Origin: Cryptomeria japonica
Taxonomy: Eukaryota; Streptophyta; Pinopsida; Cupressales; Cupressaceae
Direction: 5' to 3'
DNA: 64,000 nt
NCBI RefSeq assembly: GCF_030272615.1
Contig: NC_081408.1
Span: 608,292,173 to 608,356,172 of the forward strand
Part shown: positions 35,640 through 46,710 of the stretch, one piece after another
Position numbering within the stretch: the first letter of the stretch is position 1
How the letters are laid out: each line of letters opens with the position of its first letter
Position numbers and translations under genes: made by a program
Notes under the pieces: generated by a model
What the model saw: the letters and a program-made list of their open reading frames with translations, nothing else
The model's database searches: none
Told to the model about the DNA's origin: nothing

Positions 35640-37583
35640 GTTTTGGGAAGGGTTACTAGAACATTTTGAATTTGTCATTGTTGTTACCAAGTTTTGAAGT
35701 TGCTACCTCAATATCACCTCTATCAATGAGATGTTTTATGTAGATTTTAAGCTTCATACACTTTTGTGTATCATGTCCATTAATACGATGATATTCACAA
35801 TACTCATTCTCATTATACCACCTAGGTTTGGGTTGATTAGGATTGAATGGGTGAGTTATCGGGAAGACCACTGTGTCTACTTGGACAAGCTTTTGAAACT
35901 TGACTTCAATAGGCTCGTCAAGAGGAGTAAAGTCTCTTAGAGTCCTATTGTTGGATTGGGGTGGTCACCCCTAGACTAAGACATTGTTAGGAATTTTTTG
36001 AGATTGTTTTTGATTATTTAGATTGTTGAATTAGTGATTGGTGGTGGTGGGCTTTAGAGGAGCATCCAGAGTCTAAACCTGTTTTGCATCAATCACACCA
36101 TCATTGACTACATTCTTGTGTTTGGACCAATATTTTGGTTTATCATAATGATAAGAGGAGGAGTTTTGACTTTATTTTTGGTAATGTTTTAAGATTCCTT
36201 CCTCTAACAAGACATGTTCAAGAGCTAGGCCCTTATCACTCAATTTTTGGAAAGATTTGATACATTGAGATGTCAAAGGTCCTTATAGCTTGAGCATTAG
36301 ATTCTTTTGAAATAATTCAATTTGGTGTTTCTTCTAGCATGTACCATTGGAATTTCTTGATAAGATGTTTCCATCTTTTTAAGAAGTTAGTGAAAGTATC
36401 TCCAAGCCATTGTTTTGTGTTACAAAGGTCCATCATGGAAACATCATTGGCAATGTTATAGGCATAGTCAGCCATATTTTTTTCTTCTAAGTCCAAGAAG
36501 GAGGTGATAGAACCTCAAGGTAAGGATGAGAACCATGCAAGAGAATATCCCATGATACTCTTAGGAAAGATCCTTTCGAGGTACAAGTCACTATAGGAGA
36601 CTTCTTGACATAAGATGTGAAAATCACAAACATGGTCTCAGGGGTCCCCTTTCCCTCATACTTCATGAACTTAGGCATCTCAAACCCTAGTGGGTATGGT
36701 GCTACTGATATATATGGGTCATAAGGACAAGGACAAAATTCCTCAAACAAGTAAGGTTTCCTCTTGTTAGTCTCTTCCTTCATATTTTTGATGATGTTTT
36801 TAATGTCTTGGATTTCTTTAATGAGGTCTTGTTGTGGATTTTGGAGATGATGAATTGTGTTTTCCCATAGAAGGATGATTCATGGAAGGTGGTCCACCAC
36901 CACTAATGTATTGATATGATGAGGAAGCAAGGATGTGAGATGTGATGATCAATTTCAATGGGACTTGAGTGACAATTGGTTGTGACCTGCAAATTGTTGT
37001 GACAGGAGGAAGCAAAGCTCGAATGAAATTAGCGACATTGTTGAGAGGAATGGAGGGTTGTGGAATAGAAATGTATGGTTGGGTACAAGAAGATGGAATA
37101 GAAGAATGTTGGATAATAGACGAGATCAGATTCAATATTGGCATAGATGCTAAGAAGGAAGAAGATGGAATGGAGAACATAGGGACAGATGTCATGGGCG
37201 CTATTGATTGGGGTTGAATGATGGGTGAGGGTGAGATTGATTGAGGTTGAAGAACGGGTGTGATGATATGAGTAGGAGCAATATCTCCTTGTGGTTGTTG
37301 ATCAAGAATGGATCTATCAAAATTAGGGGGAAGACAGACTCCATTTTCAATAAGAGTTTTTAGAAGAGCACTAGGATTATGTCGAATAGCTTTCTCCTTC
37401 ATTTCTTGATTATAAGTCTTCTAAAAATGTTCGCACTTCCAGAGAGAATTCATCTTGATCAACAATATTAGGGTCCTCTTGTGGTTGATTTTGGAGGCTA
37501 GGTTGCACACTTTGTGTAAGATCTTGTGAGGCTCTTGATATAGGACACTAATGTCTGACATGCCATATTGTTGTTCGGCCATC
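35640..37583 (-). pseudogene. Tat-type Gypsy gag (broken)
   Basis: The likely start is MAEQQYGMSD near 37580. A proline/isoleucine-rich N-terminal region (37402-36818, with repeated QPQSI-type phrases) precedes the capsid domain (36720-36330, PYPLGFEMPKFMKYEGKG, later DVSMMDLCNTKQ). A zinc-knuckle-like CEYHRINGHDTQKC lies at about 35800-35759, followed by KIYIKHLIDRGDIE. This is the CX2HX4HX4C form typical of plant Tat/Athila gag. Stops and frameshifts break it in several places. Confidence 0.8.
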
Positions 37584-38413
37584 TTTTTCTTTTAAGATCG
37601 AGTTGTCACCATACAAGAATAGCCTTAGAAAGATTATTAGAGGAAAAGGATTTGATGAAAGAAATTAGCAAGGATCTTGGATTTTGGATTTAATTTGGAT
37701 TTGATTGATTGGTAAAGTCCCTTGATTAGGAAATGGATTTGATTAAGATTTCACCTTAGTCCTTGAATGGGGATTTTAGGTGGGGGATGTTGATGAAACC
37801 ACAAGCAAGGTAATGACCAAGTTGGCTAAAATTTATACCTTAGGATAACGATCAAAGTTTTTATTCTATTAAGGATTGACTAATGATCCTAAGCAAAGCA
37901 AAGATGTGAGATAAGAGTCCTGATTGACTCAAAGGATAGGACAAGAGTACTTGGAGAGGATTCTTCTTCAAGCACAAAGACAAATGATTGATTGATTAGA
38001 GATGAGGTCTAAATAAAACTTCACAAGGCATAAAACCTTAACGTGAGGTTAATTGGATTAAAGGATGATTTGATTGAGGATGTTGGATTTGAGGATTAAT
38101 TTTATGATTGAGGATTGATTTGATTAAAGATGATTGATTGGTGATCAATTTATGTGCTAAGTCCCTAGGAAAGATTGAGGATAATTTATCAAAGAGAGGT
38201 GATAGTGATGATTAGAAGAAATTTGATGACTAGGCTATTTTTGGCATGAACATGACTCAATAGATGATTGGTTCAGATGGCAAGTTGTATGAAGGGATGC
38301 AACCACCCTAATTCTGACAATAGTTGGTGTTAAAAGACAAACCTGAACCTTGATGGAGGGCACAAATTCTTAATTCATCACTAGCATCAAACTCATTGCT
38401 ATGACCATGGATG
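37584..38413 (-). other. Upstream leader of the Tat-type element
   Basis: There is no coding signal. The minus strand near 37615-37600 reads TGGTGACAACTCGATC, which could be a primer-binding site, but I cannot name the tRNA. The TTGATT/GGATTTGATT-rich sequence to the right is either leader or an unrecognised 5' LTR. It is cut at 38413 by the chromovirus. Confidence 0.45.
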
Positions 38414-40035
38414 TGGTGCAAGGGAACTTAGCAATTTTTTTAAATTTTTTTCCCGGATGTTGGAATCATTTTTTTATTTTTGTAATAAGGCCAAGAGGCC
38501 ATTGAGTGTGTTCTCAAATGATTATAAGGGCCCTAAGAGTCTTTTTTTGGTCACTATTCATATTTGATCTCTTAAGGGTGTCAGGTAGAGCACTTAATAG
38601 GATAAGTTGTTTTTGGGTTAACGTAGGTTGGTTGATGTTGTTTTGAGGTTGTTAAGATCACATCAGTCATTTGAAAGTGACCATGGTGTGGTTTGAGAAA
38701 AGTCGCTCACCTATGCAACAATTTGCAAAAGTTTCTCATAGCAACTTTGCAACATTTTCATACACCAACAGCTAGTTGGTTGACACATTCGGTTATGAGC
38801 ATGTGTAAATACTCCAAGGCTAGTATAAGGCTTGGAAAGACTGAAGATAATCGTTTGTTGAAGGTTGTTGAAGATCTGAAGCAAATAAACAATTTTAGTT
38901 TCCCATTTGTGTGTGTTCTTCCATGTTTTTTGTTGTTCTTTGCAAGTTTGTACGACCTGTACAGATAGAGAATCCTAAAATAAGAACATGGATTGCTAGA
39001 ATAATGTCTTACCTTATTTTTTTTTTTGATTTGGAGTCTTGAAGTGTTGCAGGTTATCAATAAATTTTATTTTGTTGCAAGTAGGTTCAAGATCCCAAAA
39101 AACTAGGGTTTTGAGAGAAAAATGGCTCGAGCCTAACAGTCCATGGTGGATTTCCACTTTGAAACCTTGTGGAATGTTAGGTTGCATTGTATAATATGTT
39201 TTATTTTTTATTTTGAGTCAAGGGAAGATGGATCAAATATTTTCCACCATACCCTAAGCTTGACATGTTGAGTTGGCAAGCATTAGGAATCATTAATAAT
39301 AGGCCCTAATTGGGTGAAACTGGTGGGTGGAGGCAAAGTATGATTGGATTAGAATTAAATATGGAAGCACAAACCCCAAAATATCCTCAATTCATGTAGT
39401 CAATCAGACTAGTGAAGGAGTTTTGATCATTCCCTATTTGTAAGGCCTAGAAAGGGGCAATTAGGCCTAACTAAACCGATAAGGGTTACATATGTTAATG
39501 GTGGAAACCCACCTCTGGCTTTGAGATATTGGATGTAAACTCAAAAAGGGTGTCTATAATGTAAAAGAGTTCATAGAGTTGTTCAGGAGGTTTAACCAAT
39601 AAATGCAGAATACCTCACTGACAGGGCTACTAGAATTAGGTCTCCGATTAGGCCAAAAAGTGCAGTTTGTTTGTAAAAAACCAAACCGTTAAGTATCAAA
39701 TCTCTTGAGTAGGGATGAGGGTTGGAAATCCATCCAAATTTATCCATCCTAATGTGTGGAGTGTGGGAAATGAAGATCCTATGATATAGGGGTTGAACTC
39801 TCTGGTTGAGTGTGAAAGGGAGTGGGAAAATAAGGTCTCCTAGCCAAGAAAATGGAACTCACAAAACAACAAGTTCTTATCCTAGCCTAGGGACCTTGGG
39901 AAGGTTAGAGAAGGTAAGTCTTGTAGACCCTTGGAGGGTGTGAGGTGTAGAATCATCTGATGGTTGTTGTGTAGCCTAGAGGAGATACCTAGACAAGGTA
40001 GCACAAACTAGTGAGAGATAATCCACTCTACATCA
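38414..40035 (+). repeat. 5' LTR of the chromovirus
   Basis: This 1622-bp copy is colinear with 52608-54694 once the 458-bp insertion plus its 5-bp duplicate is removed from the latter. Similarity is clear throughout, with many scattered substitutions, so the element is not young. Confidence 0.9.
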
Positions 40036-40038
40036 TAT

Positions 40039-40051
40039 TGGTATCAAAGCC
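40039..40051 (+). other. Chromovirus primer-binding site
   Basis: TGGTATCAAAGCC lies three bases after the LTR end and matches the initiator-tRNA-Met site except for one base. Confidence 0.85.
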
Positions 40052-40109
40052 AATTGATTGAACAAAGCGGTGTATTTTAGAACCAGAGGTAGAGTTAGAA
40101 GCAAGAAGC

Positions 40110-41402
40110 ATGCCACCAAAGGAAATGAGCCAAGAGGCTATTAGGAAGTTGGTCCAAGATATGCTCAATGAAGCTCGCAAGCAAGAAACCAAGAAAGGAA
40201 AGGGCAAGGTCACTAAATGGGGTGATGAAACTTATGATGAAGATGCATATGTTATAAGAGTTATAAAAGAAAAGAAGGAGTTGGATAAAGATCAATAGAT
40301 CTTCTTGGATGTCCTCAAGTCACTTGATAAAGACAACATAGAAGGTTTACCTATCTACAACGGAAGCCTAAATGGCAAAGAGTTATTGGATTGGATAGAA
40401 GTCTTAAACAATCATTTTGAATAGAAGGAAGTTGTAGAAGAAAAGAGGGTCAATTTGGCCAAGTCAAGATTGATGGGATCAGCTCTAGTATGGTGAAAAC
40501 TGATGCAAGAAGAAAGTGAACAAACCAGGAGAAATAAGATCATCTCTTGGAAAGAGTGAAGATCAGGATTAAAACATAATTCTTACTTGTAGATTATGAG
40601 GTGGAGATTCACAAGAAGTTGCAGAATTTGAAACAAAGAGAAATCGATGTGAGTACCTATATAAAGGAGTTCAACAAACTTACCCTAAGAGCTAGGAAGC
40701 AAGAGGAAGAAGTGGAGAAGTTTGTTAGGTACTTAAATGGCCTTGGATAAAATATTCAAGATGAGATCAGCATGATAGCACCTGACATAGTCCATTAATA
40801 CTTTCAGTTAGCCTTGAAAGCAGAAGATAAGATCAAAAAGAAAGGTGAACATAATCAAAGGGGAAGAGGTGGTAGAGGTTACAAAGGAAGAGGCACCTTT
40901 GGAAGGGGATATAACCTTGAAAAGAATGAAGAAGGAAATCAATGAGAGAATGGTGGTGATAATCCCAATAAAGGAGGATAGTTTAGGGGCAACTCTAGAG
41001 GGAGAAATAACTATAGAGGTAGATTTGGCAATTCAGGAAGAGGAACCACAGTCTTCACTAGAAAATGCTACCATTGTCATCAAGTGGGGCATACCATGAG
41101 CCGATGTCCTAAAAAGACTTCAAGCTCTCACATGGGAGACAAGAGAACTCAGTTGGTGCAAGAAGAAGACTGTCAAAGTGTTACCTCACCAATCAACAAA
41201 GCATGACCAGTCCTAGAAGGAGAGAACCTGATGCTAAGAAGGACCTTGTTGAAGGTACCACAGTCCAAAGAACCTACATAAAGGAAGATACTTTTCAAAA
41301 CCACCTATAGATCTCATGGTAAGATTGTAAAGTTATAGTAGATTCAGGGTCTACTGAGAATATTGTAGTAGTTGATATGGTAGACAAACTAAAATTGAAA
41401 AG
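40110..41402 (+). pseudogene. Chromovirus gag and start of protease (broken)
   Basis: The start is MPPKEMSQEAIRKLVQ at 40110. The capsid region runs to about 40800, with stops at 40296 and several later. A basic, glycine-rich region (40850-41040) comes before a zinc knuckle (about 41064-41107, CYHCHQVGHTMSRC with frameshifts around it). The protease active site IVDSGSTENIV lies at about 41335-41367 and keeps the Asp-Ser-Gly triad. The frame is then cut at 41402 by the gag-protease element; the protease continues at 49255. Confidence 0.8.
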
Positions 41403-42615
41403 TGTAAAGTGGAAAATCTCGGTCGAACCCTAGTTGGTCTCCCCTCTTCTAACTCCGAGGAGAGAGAAGGGAGGTTCACTAGGATTCGATGGGTTTTCAC
41501 TTAGGGGGAAGACTTTACATTCAAAAGAGGGGTTGAAACCCACAAGATCCAATCCCACGCAATGCAAGATTGGATGCTAAATGAGTTTCAAGAGTTCGGA
41601 AAGCAAGGCTACCCTCTTTTGTAAAGAATGTTGATTAAGGAAATTAAGCTAAGAATGCATAGAAAGTCATAAAGATTCGCTTATAAACTGAGTTCGGGTT
41701 ATAGGATGAAGCTGCGGACCTGGAATTAGTAGTAAAATGTCGATAGGGCACTGTCCTGCAAATTTGAGCAAAAGTTGTCAGGACGATGGCGCCCGGCGCC
41801 ACGGTCCTCCGAAAAATCCGCGAAACGAAGGGGGATCTGTTCGTCTCTGCACAAGGATTCCAGATCTTCAATTTCAGTCGCGTACCTGCAACCTACACAC
41901 AGAAAAGCGAAGACGATTGGGGGGTTAGGGATTAGGGGTTTGCCTTTAGGTCAAACCCCGGTTTTGGAATTAACGAAGAAATGAGCAAGAGCTGTAAATG
42001 TAAATGACTGTAAAACAAGTACTAATACCTTGTTCTAAGGATGTTTGTATCCTTATGTGCGAAGGTTTAGATGTTGTATGTTGTAGTATGTAGCATGTAA
42101 TAAGTGATCTCCTCTTCAATGGTTGAATCCTTGACTTGAATGCAACACTTAGCCTTGAATGGAGACTTGAAATGATCAATTGCTTGAATGCTTGAATGCT
42201 TGAGTATAGTTTCCACGCCTTTTCCATCATATCGAATGAGAGAGGAAAATGTAGTTTATATACTTGTCATTTAGGGCTGATAGACTGATTTTCCCGACCT
42301 TAGGCTGACCAGGGAAGTATATTTCCAAATTGCAATCAAAAAGACCCGATATCACTTAGGAAACCGGGCCCAAAATAGGACCCAGGGACCAGGGCACTGG
42401 GCGCCCTGGTCCTGAGGGACCAGGGTGCTGGGCGCTCTGGTCCCACCTCCCGGGACATAAGGGTGCAAGGAGGTTCAGGCCAGGGTGCTTGAAAAATGCA
42501 GTTTTCAGTGTCGTGAGCGAGTTTTGGGGTCTCCATTCAGGTTGCGTGTTGCGTCGCCATCGTGAAGACCGAAATGCAGTCGAAATTGCAAGTGTCGCAA
42601 TTTTAGGACGCTACA
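41403..42615 (-). repeat. 3' LTR of the gag-protease element
   Basis: This 1213-bp copy has two units of the 31-bp palindromic repeat (about 42385-42450). The partner is 62 bp longer, exactly two more units, and otherwise shows no length difference. Confidence 0.93.
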
Positions 42616-42633
42616 TTTAGCCCCCACTTTAGC
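42616..42633 (-). other. Polypurine tract of the gag-protease element
   Basis: The minus strand reads CTAAAGTGGGGGCTAAA and abuts the LTR start TGTAGCGTCC. Confidence 0.85.
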
Positions 42634-43356
42634 GGGAGTATGTATGCTCATACTTCCGGTAAAGTACAAGGAAACAACATTGAAAGACTTTCACCACGTC
42701 AAGGAGGCAAGACACACCAAGCCCCCAGTGGACTAAGGATCTTACGACTTTGATTGACAAAGTAAAAGGGAAGATCACGAGGGAGAACCATGACTGTCAG
42801 TAGTAAGGTTCCCTCACTATGAGTCATGCAAAAAGAAATACCAAAAATTTTCAAGACAAAGCTAAGTTTGCCAAGAAATTTTCAAGTATCTTTGAAAGGA
42901 TAGACAGGGTGTATGCACCCCTACGTTAAAGCGATCGCACACGCCTCAACGGGGGTGATTGTTTTAACGTAGTGATACACATAGGAAACGAGAAAGGAAA
43001 GGAGCACGTTACCACAAGGATTTAGCCCCCAAGTGTGAGATAAACCCAAGGATAATGAACACAAACACAAAGCACGAGGTGACTTCGCTTTCCTCGGGGT
43101 CAGTATGCTGTATGATAAGTCATGTATATATCATATGTATGTATGTATAATTGTTCTTCATTCCCCAATCAAGGAAGGTCACCTAGAAGAAGGGAACACA
43201 TGTGTCTTTTGAGTCAACATGAGAGAGATCGAGAGATCTCAATGCTTTGCATCGTCCTCAAGTAGACAACACTAAGGATGACAAATAGAAGAATGAGAAT
43301 AACATATAGAAGAAGTAACAAAAGAGAGGGGGAGAGAATCTGCTATGCTAATGTAA
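42634..43356 (-). other. 3' untranslated region of the gag-protease element
   Basis: No domain-bearing frame was seen. The region corresponds to where pol would follow in an autonomous element, but only about 0.7 kb separates the stop codon from the polypurine tract. Confidence 0.7.
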
Positions 43357-46300
43357 CTAGTCTAGCACGTCATCTACCCCCCGATCTTGCTGATCAATGT
43401 TTCGGGAAGGCAGGGAACACGCTAGAGGAGGAACATCCAACACAGCAGATGGAGCTATCACAAGATCCAAACAAGGGCTATGTTCATGTTCCCAGCCACA
43501 TTGTTCTTGTCTAGGAGCTAGGATAAGTGCTTTGGAAAATTCATTAGATAAATGGTTATCAACATCAACAAGTTCATATTCACTCTCAGAAGCAAGAGGA
43601 GTAACATTTTCATCATGCATAACATTTTCATCTATATCATCATCAAGATTTATAAAAATAGGATCTTTAACTCGCACAGGATCAAGACCATCATGCATCT
43701 TATGTTTAGGAGATTTAGGCTCAATATCCGGCTGAGGAGAAAATGGAATAATGCTTGTTGAAGGTGTTTTTGGAGATTGGAAAGTTTGAGAAGCAGCTGC
43801 TTGAGCCCTAAGACAACGCTTTCGTCGACGTTCCCATGCAGAATGATTACGTCTAGTCTTAGTAGGAAGTGTAGAAGGTAGAGGAGGAGGAATGTTCTCA
43901 TCCCTATCACTTGGGTGTTTAGGTTGTGGTCTCTTAGGCTGGATAATAGGAGAAGAAGAAGGTCTCTTCTCTCTATAGAAGGTAGGAGGAGGAACTGCTC
44001 CATATAAAGGAGGAATTTTTGGTTTAGGGAGAAGACCAAGTCCATCATGACGAGGAGGGATAGATCTACTTTTAGGAATTTTATTAGATATAGACATAGT
44101 CACATTCATAGGGATGGGTTGGGAATCTTCTTGAGGAAAGACATTAGTTTTGTCTTTCAAAGGAAGAATTTCCTTCTCAAGAATGATAGGAATGTCAAGT
44201 TTAGGTGCTCTAGGTTCACTTAGAGATAGGATCATATCTGTTTTCCACTTTTGATAAGATTTGAAAAGATGATCACTTCGTGGTGGAAGAGATTGGAATT
44301 GTTTAGGCCAAAAGTAATCAATAGGAACGCTAGAAATTCTTTCAGCTCGTTTAAAGAGACTATGATTGATAGTAACAACTTCACCATTATGGGGAAATTT
44401 CAAACACTTATGAATAGGAGAAGCAATAGCTTTCATGGAAGATAGCCAAGGATAGCCAAGCTTCACACGAAATTGTTCGGAAGAAGGAATAATAGCAAAG
44501 TTCACATCAAGGGATTTGTTATGGACCTCAATAGGCAATGTAATAGAACCAATTGCAGGAGAAGAAAATGCATCAAATAATTTCACAATCACATCTGTTT
44601 TGTCATAGATCACTTGATTCAATTGCAAAGTAAAAAGAAATTCTTCAGTAATAACATTAACCATGCACGAAGGATCAATAAGCACTCCACGGCAAGGCAT
44701 ATTCTTGACTTTTGCAACTATGTATAAAGGACCATCAGGTGCCCTAATGGTTTCACTAGAATCAAATGTGATGGAAGGTTCTTTAGGGTTTTCTTGCTGC
44801 TCTACAAAGTTAATCACATTTGGAGTCATAGACACAAGACCATCAGATGAGAAAGAGGAATCATTAGCCTCAATCGCATTAGAGGTATGAGAAGGTAATG
44901 GATCAGTAAAAATCTGAAGATTTTGGTTAGGAGGAGCTACAGATGTGTTGCCTTTATCATTCACTCCAGAAACAAAAATAGTATTATTATCAATCAAATC
45001 CTGAATTTTACCCTTTAAAGAAAAGCATTTTTCAGTATCATGCCCAGGCTGACGATGAAAGTGACAAAAAGCTTTGTGATCAAAATAAGGTGAAGTAATC
45101 TTTGCAGGATCAATTTGTCTTATAGGAGGAAGAGTAAGCACATTTTGTTCCAATAACTTATTCATAATACTATGCAATGATTCACTCAAAGGAGTATACT
45201 TTCTTTCTTTCCTGAAAAATTTAGAAATAGGAGGCACACCTGATGCTGCATTCACATTGTTGTTGATGATGTTTTCATTGAATTTGATAGAATCTCTGTT
45301 CGGTTTAAACTTCCCAAATGGTTGTTGACTGCTATCACCCTTATCACTCGGAGCCATAGGATATGATTGTTCCATTTGACTCACAGTCAGTTGATAATTG
45401 TGAAGAGTGGCACACAACTGTTGGAAAGAAGTAAACTCAGAAAATAGAAGTTTGTCTCGAATATCTTTTTGCAAATTAGAAATAAAGATTCTTTGAATAT
45501 CATTATCAGGCACTGGAAAAGAAATTTGAGCATACAAATGCTTATATCTACCAATGAAATCAGTCACTTTTTCTTTAACACCTTGTTTACAATGCATTAA
45601 ATCAATCAAAGTAACTTTAGGACTTATATTGTTTTGAAATTGTTGAATGAAAGCATTTGCAAGTTGTTTGAAAGAAGTAATAGAATAAGAAGGCAACGAG
45701 CAATACCATTGTAGGGATTTGTCTCTTAATGTTCTGGTGAATAGTTTTGCAAGCAACCTTGGGTCGTAAGCAAAATCAGTACAAATTGTTTGAAAAGTCT
45801 TAACATGTGTTAGAGGATCTCCTTTACCATTATAAAGCTCCAGATGCGGGATTTCAACATGTTTAGGAGGAATAGCTCGAACAATGTCAAGAGAAAGTGG
45901 GCTCACAACATCAAATGTGGGCACACTAAACTTAGATTGATTCATAGAGGCAATTTGTTGCTGTAAAGAAGAGATAGTTTGTGCAAGATTATTAATGGTA
46001 GCTTCAGTCGAAGAGTTCATATTAGGTGTGTTAGATTGAGATGGAGGTGTGATGTTATTGAAAGATGGTAAAGAGTAAGGTGGTGGGACCCTATGATAGT
46101 CAACCATAGGGGATGATTGGATAGGAGGAACACTACAAGGAGGAATGGAATGGTTAAATGAATTGCCCCCTTGCGTCATGTTCATTTGTGAAGATGTAAT
46201 AGGAACACTTATTGAAGGAATGAATGAAGAAGTCGGATTGAATGAAGGAATAGGGTTAATTGAAGAAGGAGGATTGCCCCCATGACTGGTAATCACATGA

Positions 46301-46710
46301 GGAATGTCTTGTATAGAGGTAGCCATGATATTTGATGTAAAGGTAGGTAAACTAGCAATAGAAGTGGTCAAAGGAATAGAATGATTGACTTGTGTAGGAG
46401 GTTGTGTATAACCTAAAGATTCAGCACAACTCTTCATAGGCATCACATTCGAATTCACAATGTGTGAAATACCACGCAAAATATCAATTCCATTCTTATC
46501 ACTTTGAAGCATGCGTTTTAGACCCTCAATTAAAGGAAGAGCTTGACTATCGGGATACTCATGAGACATCCATTGGTGAAAATCGTCAAATTGGTTATCC
46601 AATTTGGAAAGTTGTTCAACGGAAACTTCATGGAGAGCGTCTTCATCATTCGGAGGATTAGAGGAATTACCCATGTCCTCGTTAAAAAGACTACTCAAAT
46701 TAGGTTCCAT
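43357..46710 (-). CDS. Intact Gag-protease polyprotein, 1117 aa
   Basis: This is the only long undamaged frame in the window. The start ATG (MEPNLSSLFNED) follows an in-frame TAA; the stop is at 43357. Residues 1-60 are acidic, 120-240 are Ser/Pro/Ile-rich, and about 240-260 are a short coiled coil (LAQTISSLQQQIASM). The capsid domain spans about 285-445 (HLELYNGKGDPLTHVKTF, LQWYCSLP, FQNNISPKVTLIDLMHCKQG). A knuckle of form CX2HX4HX4C is at 549-562 (CHFHRQPGHDTEKC). The protease-like domain spans about 660-775, with LIDPS at 677-681 where DSG/DGG is usual, and LGYPWL at 751-756. A Pro-rich tail has a basic patch (WERRRKRCLRAQ, 959-970) and an acidic end. It probably assembles particles that package its own RNA. 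The unusual active site leaves protease activity in doubt. Confidence 0.92.
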   Translation of the reverse strand: MEPNLSSLFNEDMGNSSNPPNDEDALHEVSVEQLSKLDNQFDDFHQWMSHEYPDSQALPLIEGLKRMLQSDKNGIDILRGISHIVNSNVMPMKSCAESLGYTQPPTQVNHSIPLTTSIASLPTFTSNIMATSIQDIPHVITSHGGNPPSSINPIPSFNPTSSFIPSISVPITSSQMNMTQGGNSFNHSIPPCSVPPIQSSPMVDYHRVPPPYSLPSFNNITPPSQSNTPNMNSSTEATINNLAQTISSLQQQIASMNQSKFSVPTFDVVSPLSLDIVRAIPPKHVEIPHLELYNGKGDPLTHVKTFQTICTDFAYDPRLLAKLFTRTLRDKSLQWYCSLPSYSITSFKQLANAFIQQFQNNISPKVTLIDLMHCKQGVKEKVTDFIGRYKHLYAQISFPVPDNDIQRIFISNLQKDIRDKLLFSEFTSFQQLCATLHNYQLTVSQMEQSYPMAPSDKGDSSQQPFGKFKPNRDSIKFNENIINNNVNAASGVPPISKFFRKERKYTPLSESLHSIMNKLLEQNVLTLPPIRQIDPAKITSPYFDHKAFCHFHRQPGHDTEKCFSLKGKIQDLIDNNTIFVSGVNDKGNTSVAPPNQNLQIFTDPLPSHTSNAIEANDSSFSSDGLVSMTPNVINFVEQQENPKEPSITFDSSETIRAPDGPLYIVAKVKNMPCRGVLIDPSCMVNVITEEFLFTLQLNQVIYDKTDVIVKLFDAFSSPAIGSITLPIEVHNKSLDVNFAIIPSSEQFRVKLGYPWLSSMKAIASPIHKCLKFPHNGEVVTINHSLFKRAERISSVPIDYFWPKQFQSLPPRSDHLFKSYQKWKTDMILSLSEPRAPKLDIPIILEKEILPLKDKTNVFPQEDSQPIPMNVTMSISNKIPKSRSIPPRHDGLGLLPKPKIPPLYGAVPPPTFYREKRPSSSPIIQPKRPQPKHPSDRDENIPPPLPSTLPTKTRRNHSAWERRRKRCLRAQAAASQTFQSPKTPSTSIIPFSPQPDIEPKSPKHKMHDGLDPVRVKDPIFINLDDDIDENVMHDENVTPLASESEYELVDVDNHLSNEFSKALILAPRQEQCGWEHEHSPCLDLVIAPSAVLDVPPLACSLPSRNIDQQDRGVDDVLD

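Noticed and set aside
36969-37217. Plus-strand frame in the Tat-type gag region
   Set aside because: It is the complement of the proline/isoleucine-rich gag N-terminus.
37600-38413. 5' LTR of the Tat-type element
   Set aside because: It shows no convincing similarity to the LTR at 6840-8052, so it is left as leader or unknown.
38409-38413. Alternative chromovirus ends (LTR starting at 38412 and ending at 54691)
   Set aside because: Those ends give no target duplication, whereas shifting by a few bases gives GGATG on both sides and equal LTR lengths.
41644-42536. Short frames repeated in both LTRs of the gag-protease element (also 48309-49278)
   Set aside because: They are identical because the LTRs are duplicated. 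They overlap palindromic repeats and lack any domain.
43397-44890. Plus-strand frames opposite the 1117-codon frame
   Set aside because: These are shadows of the real minus-strand gene.
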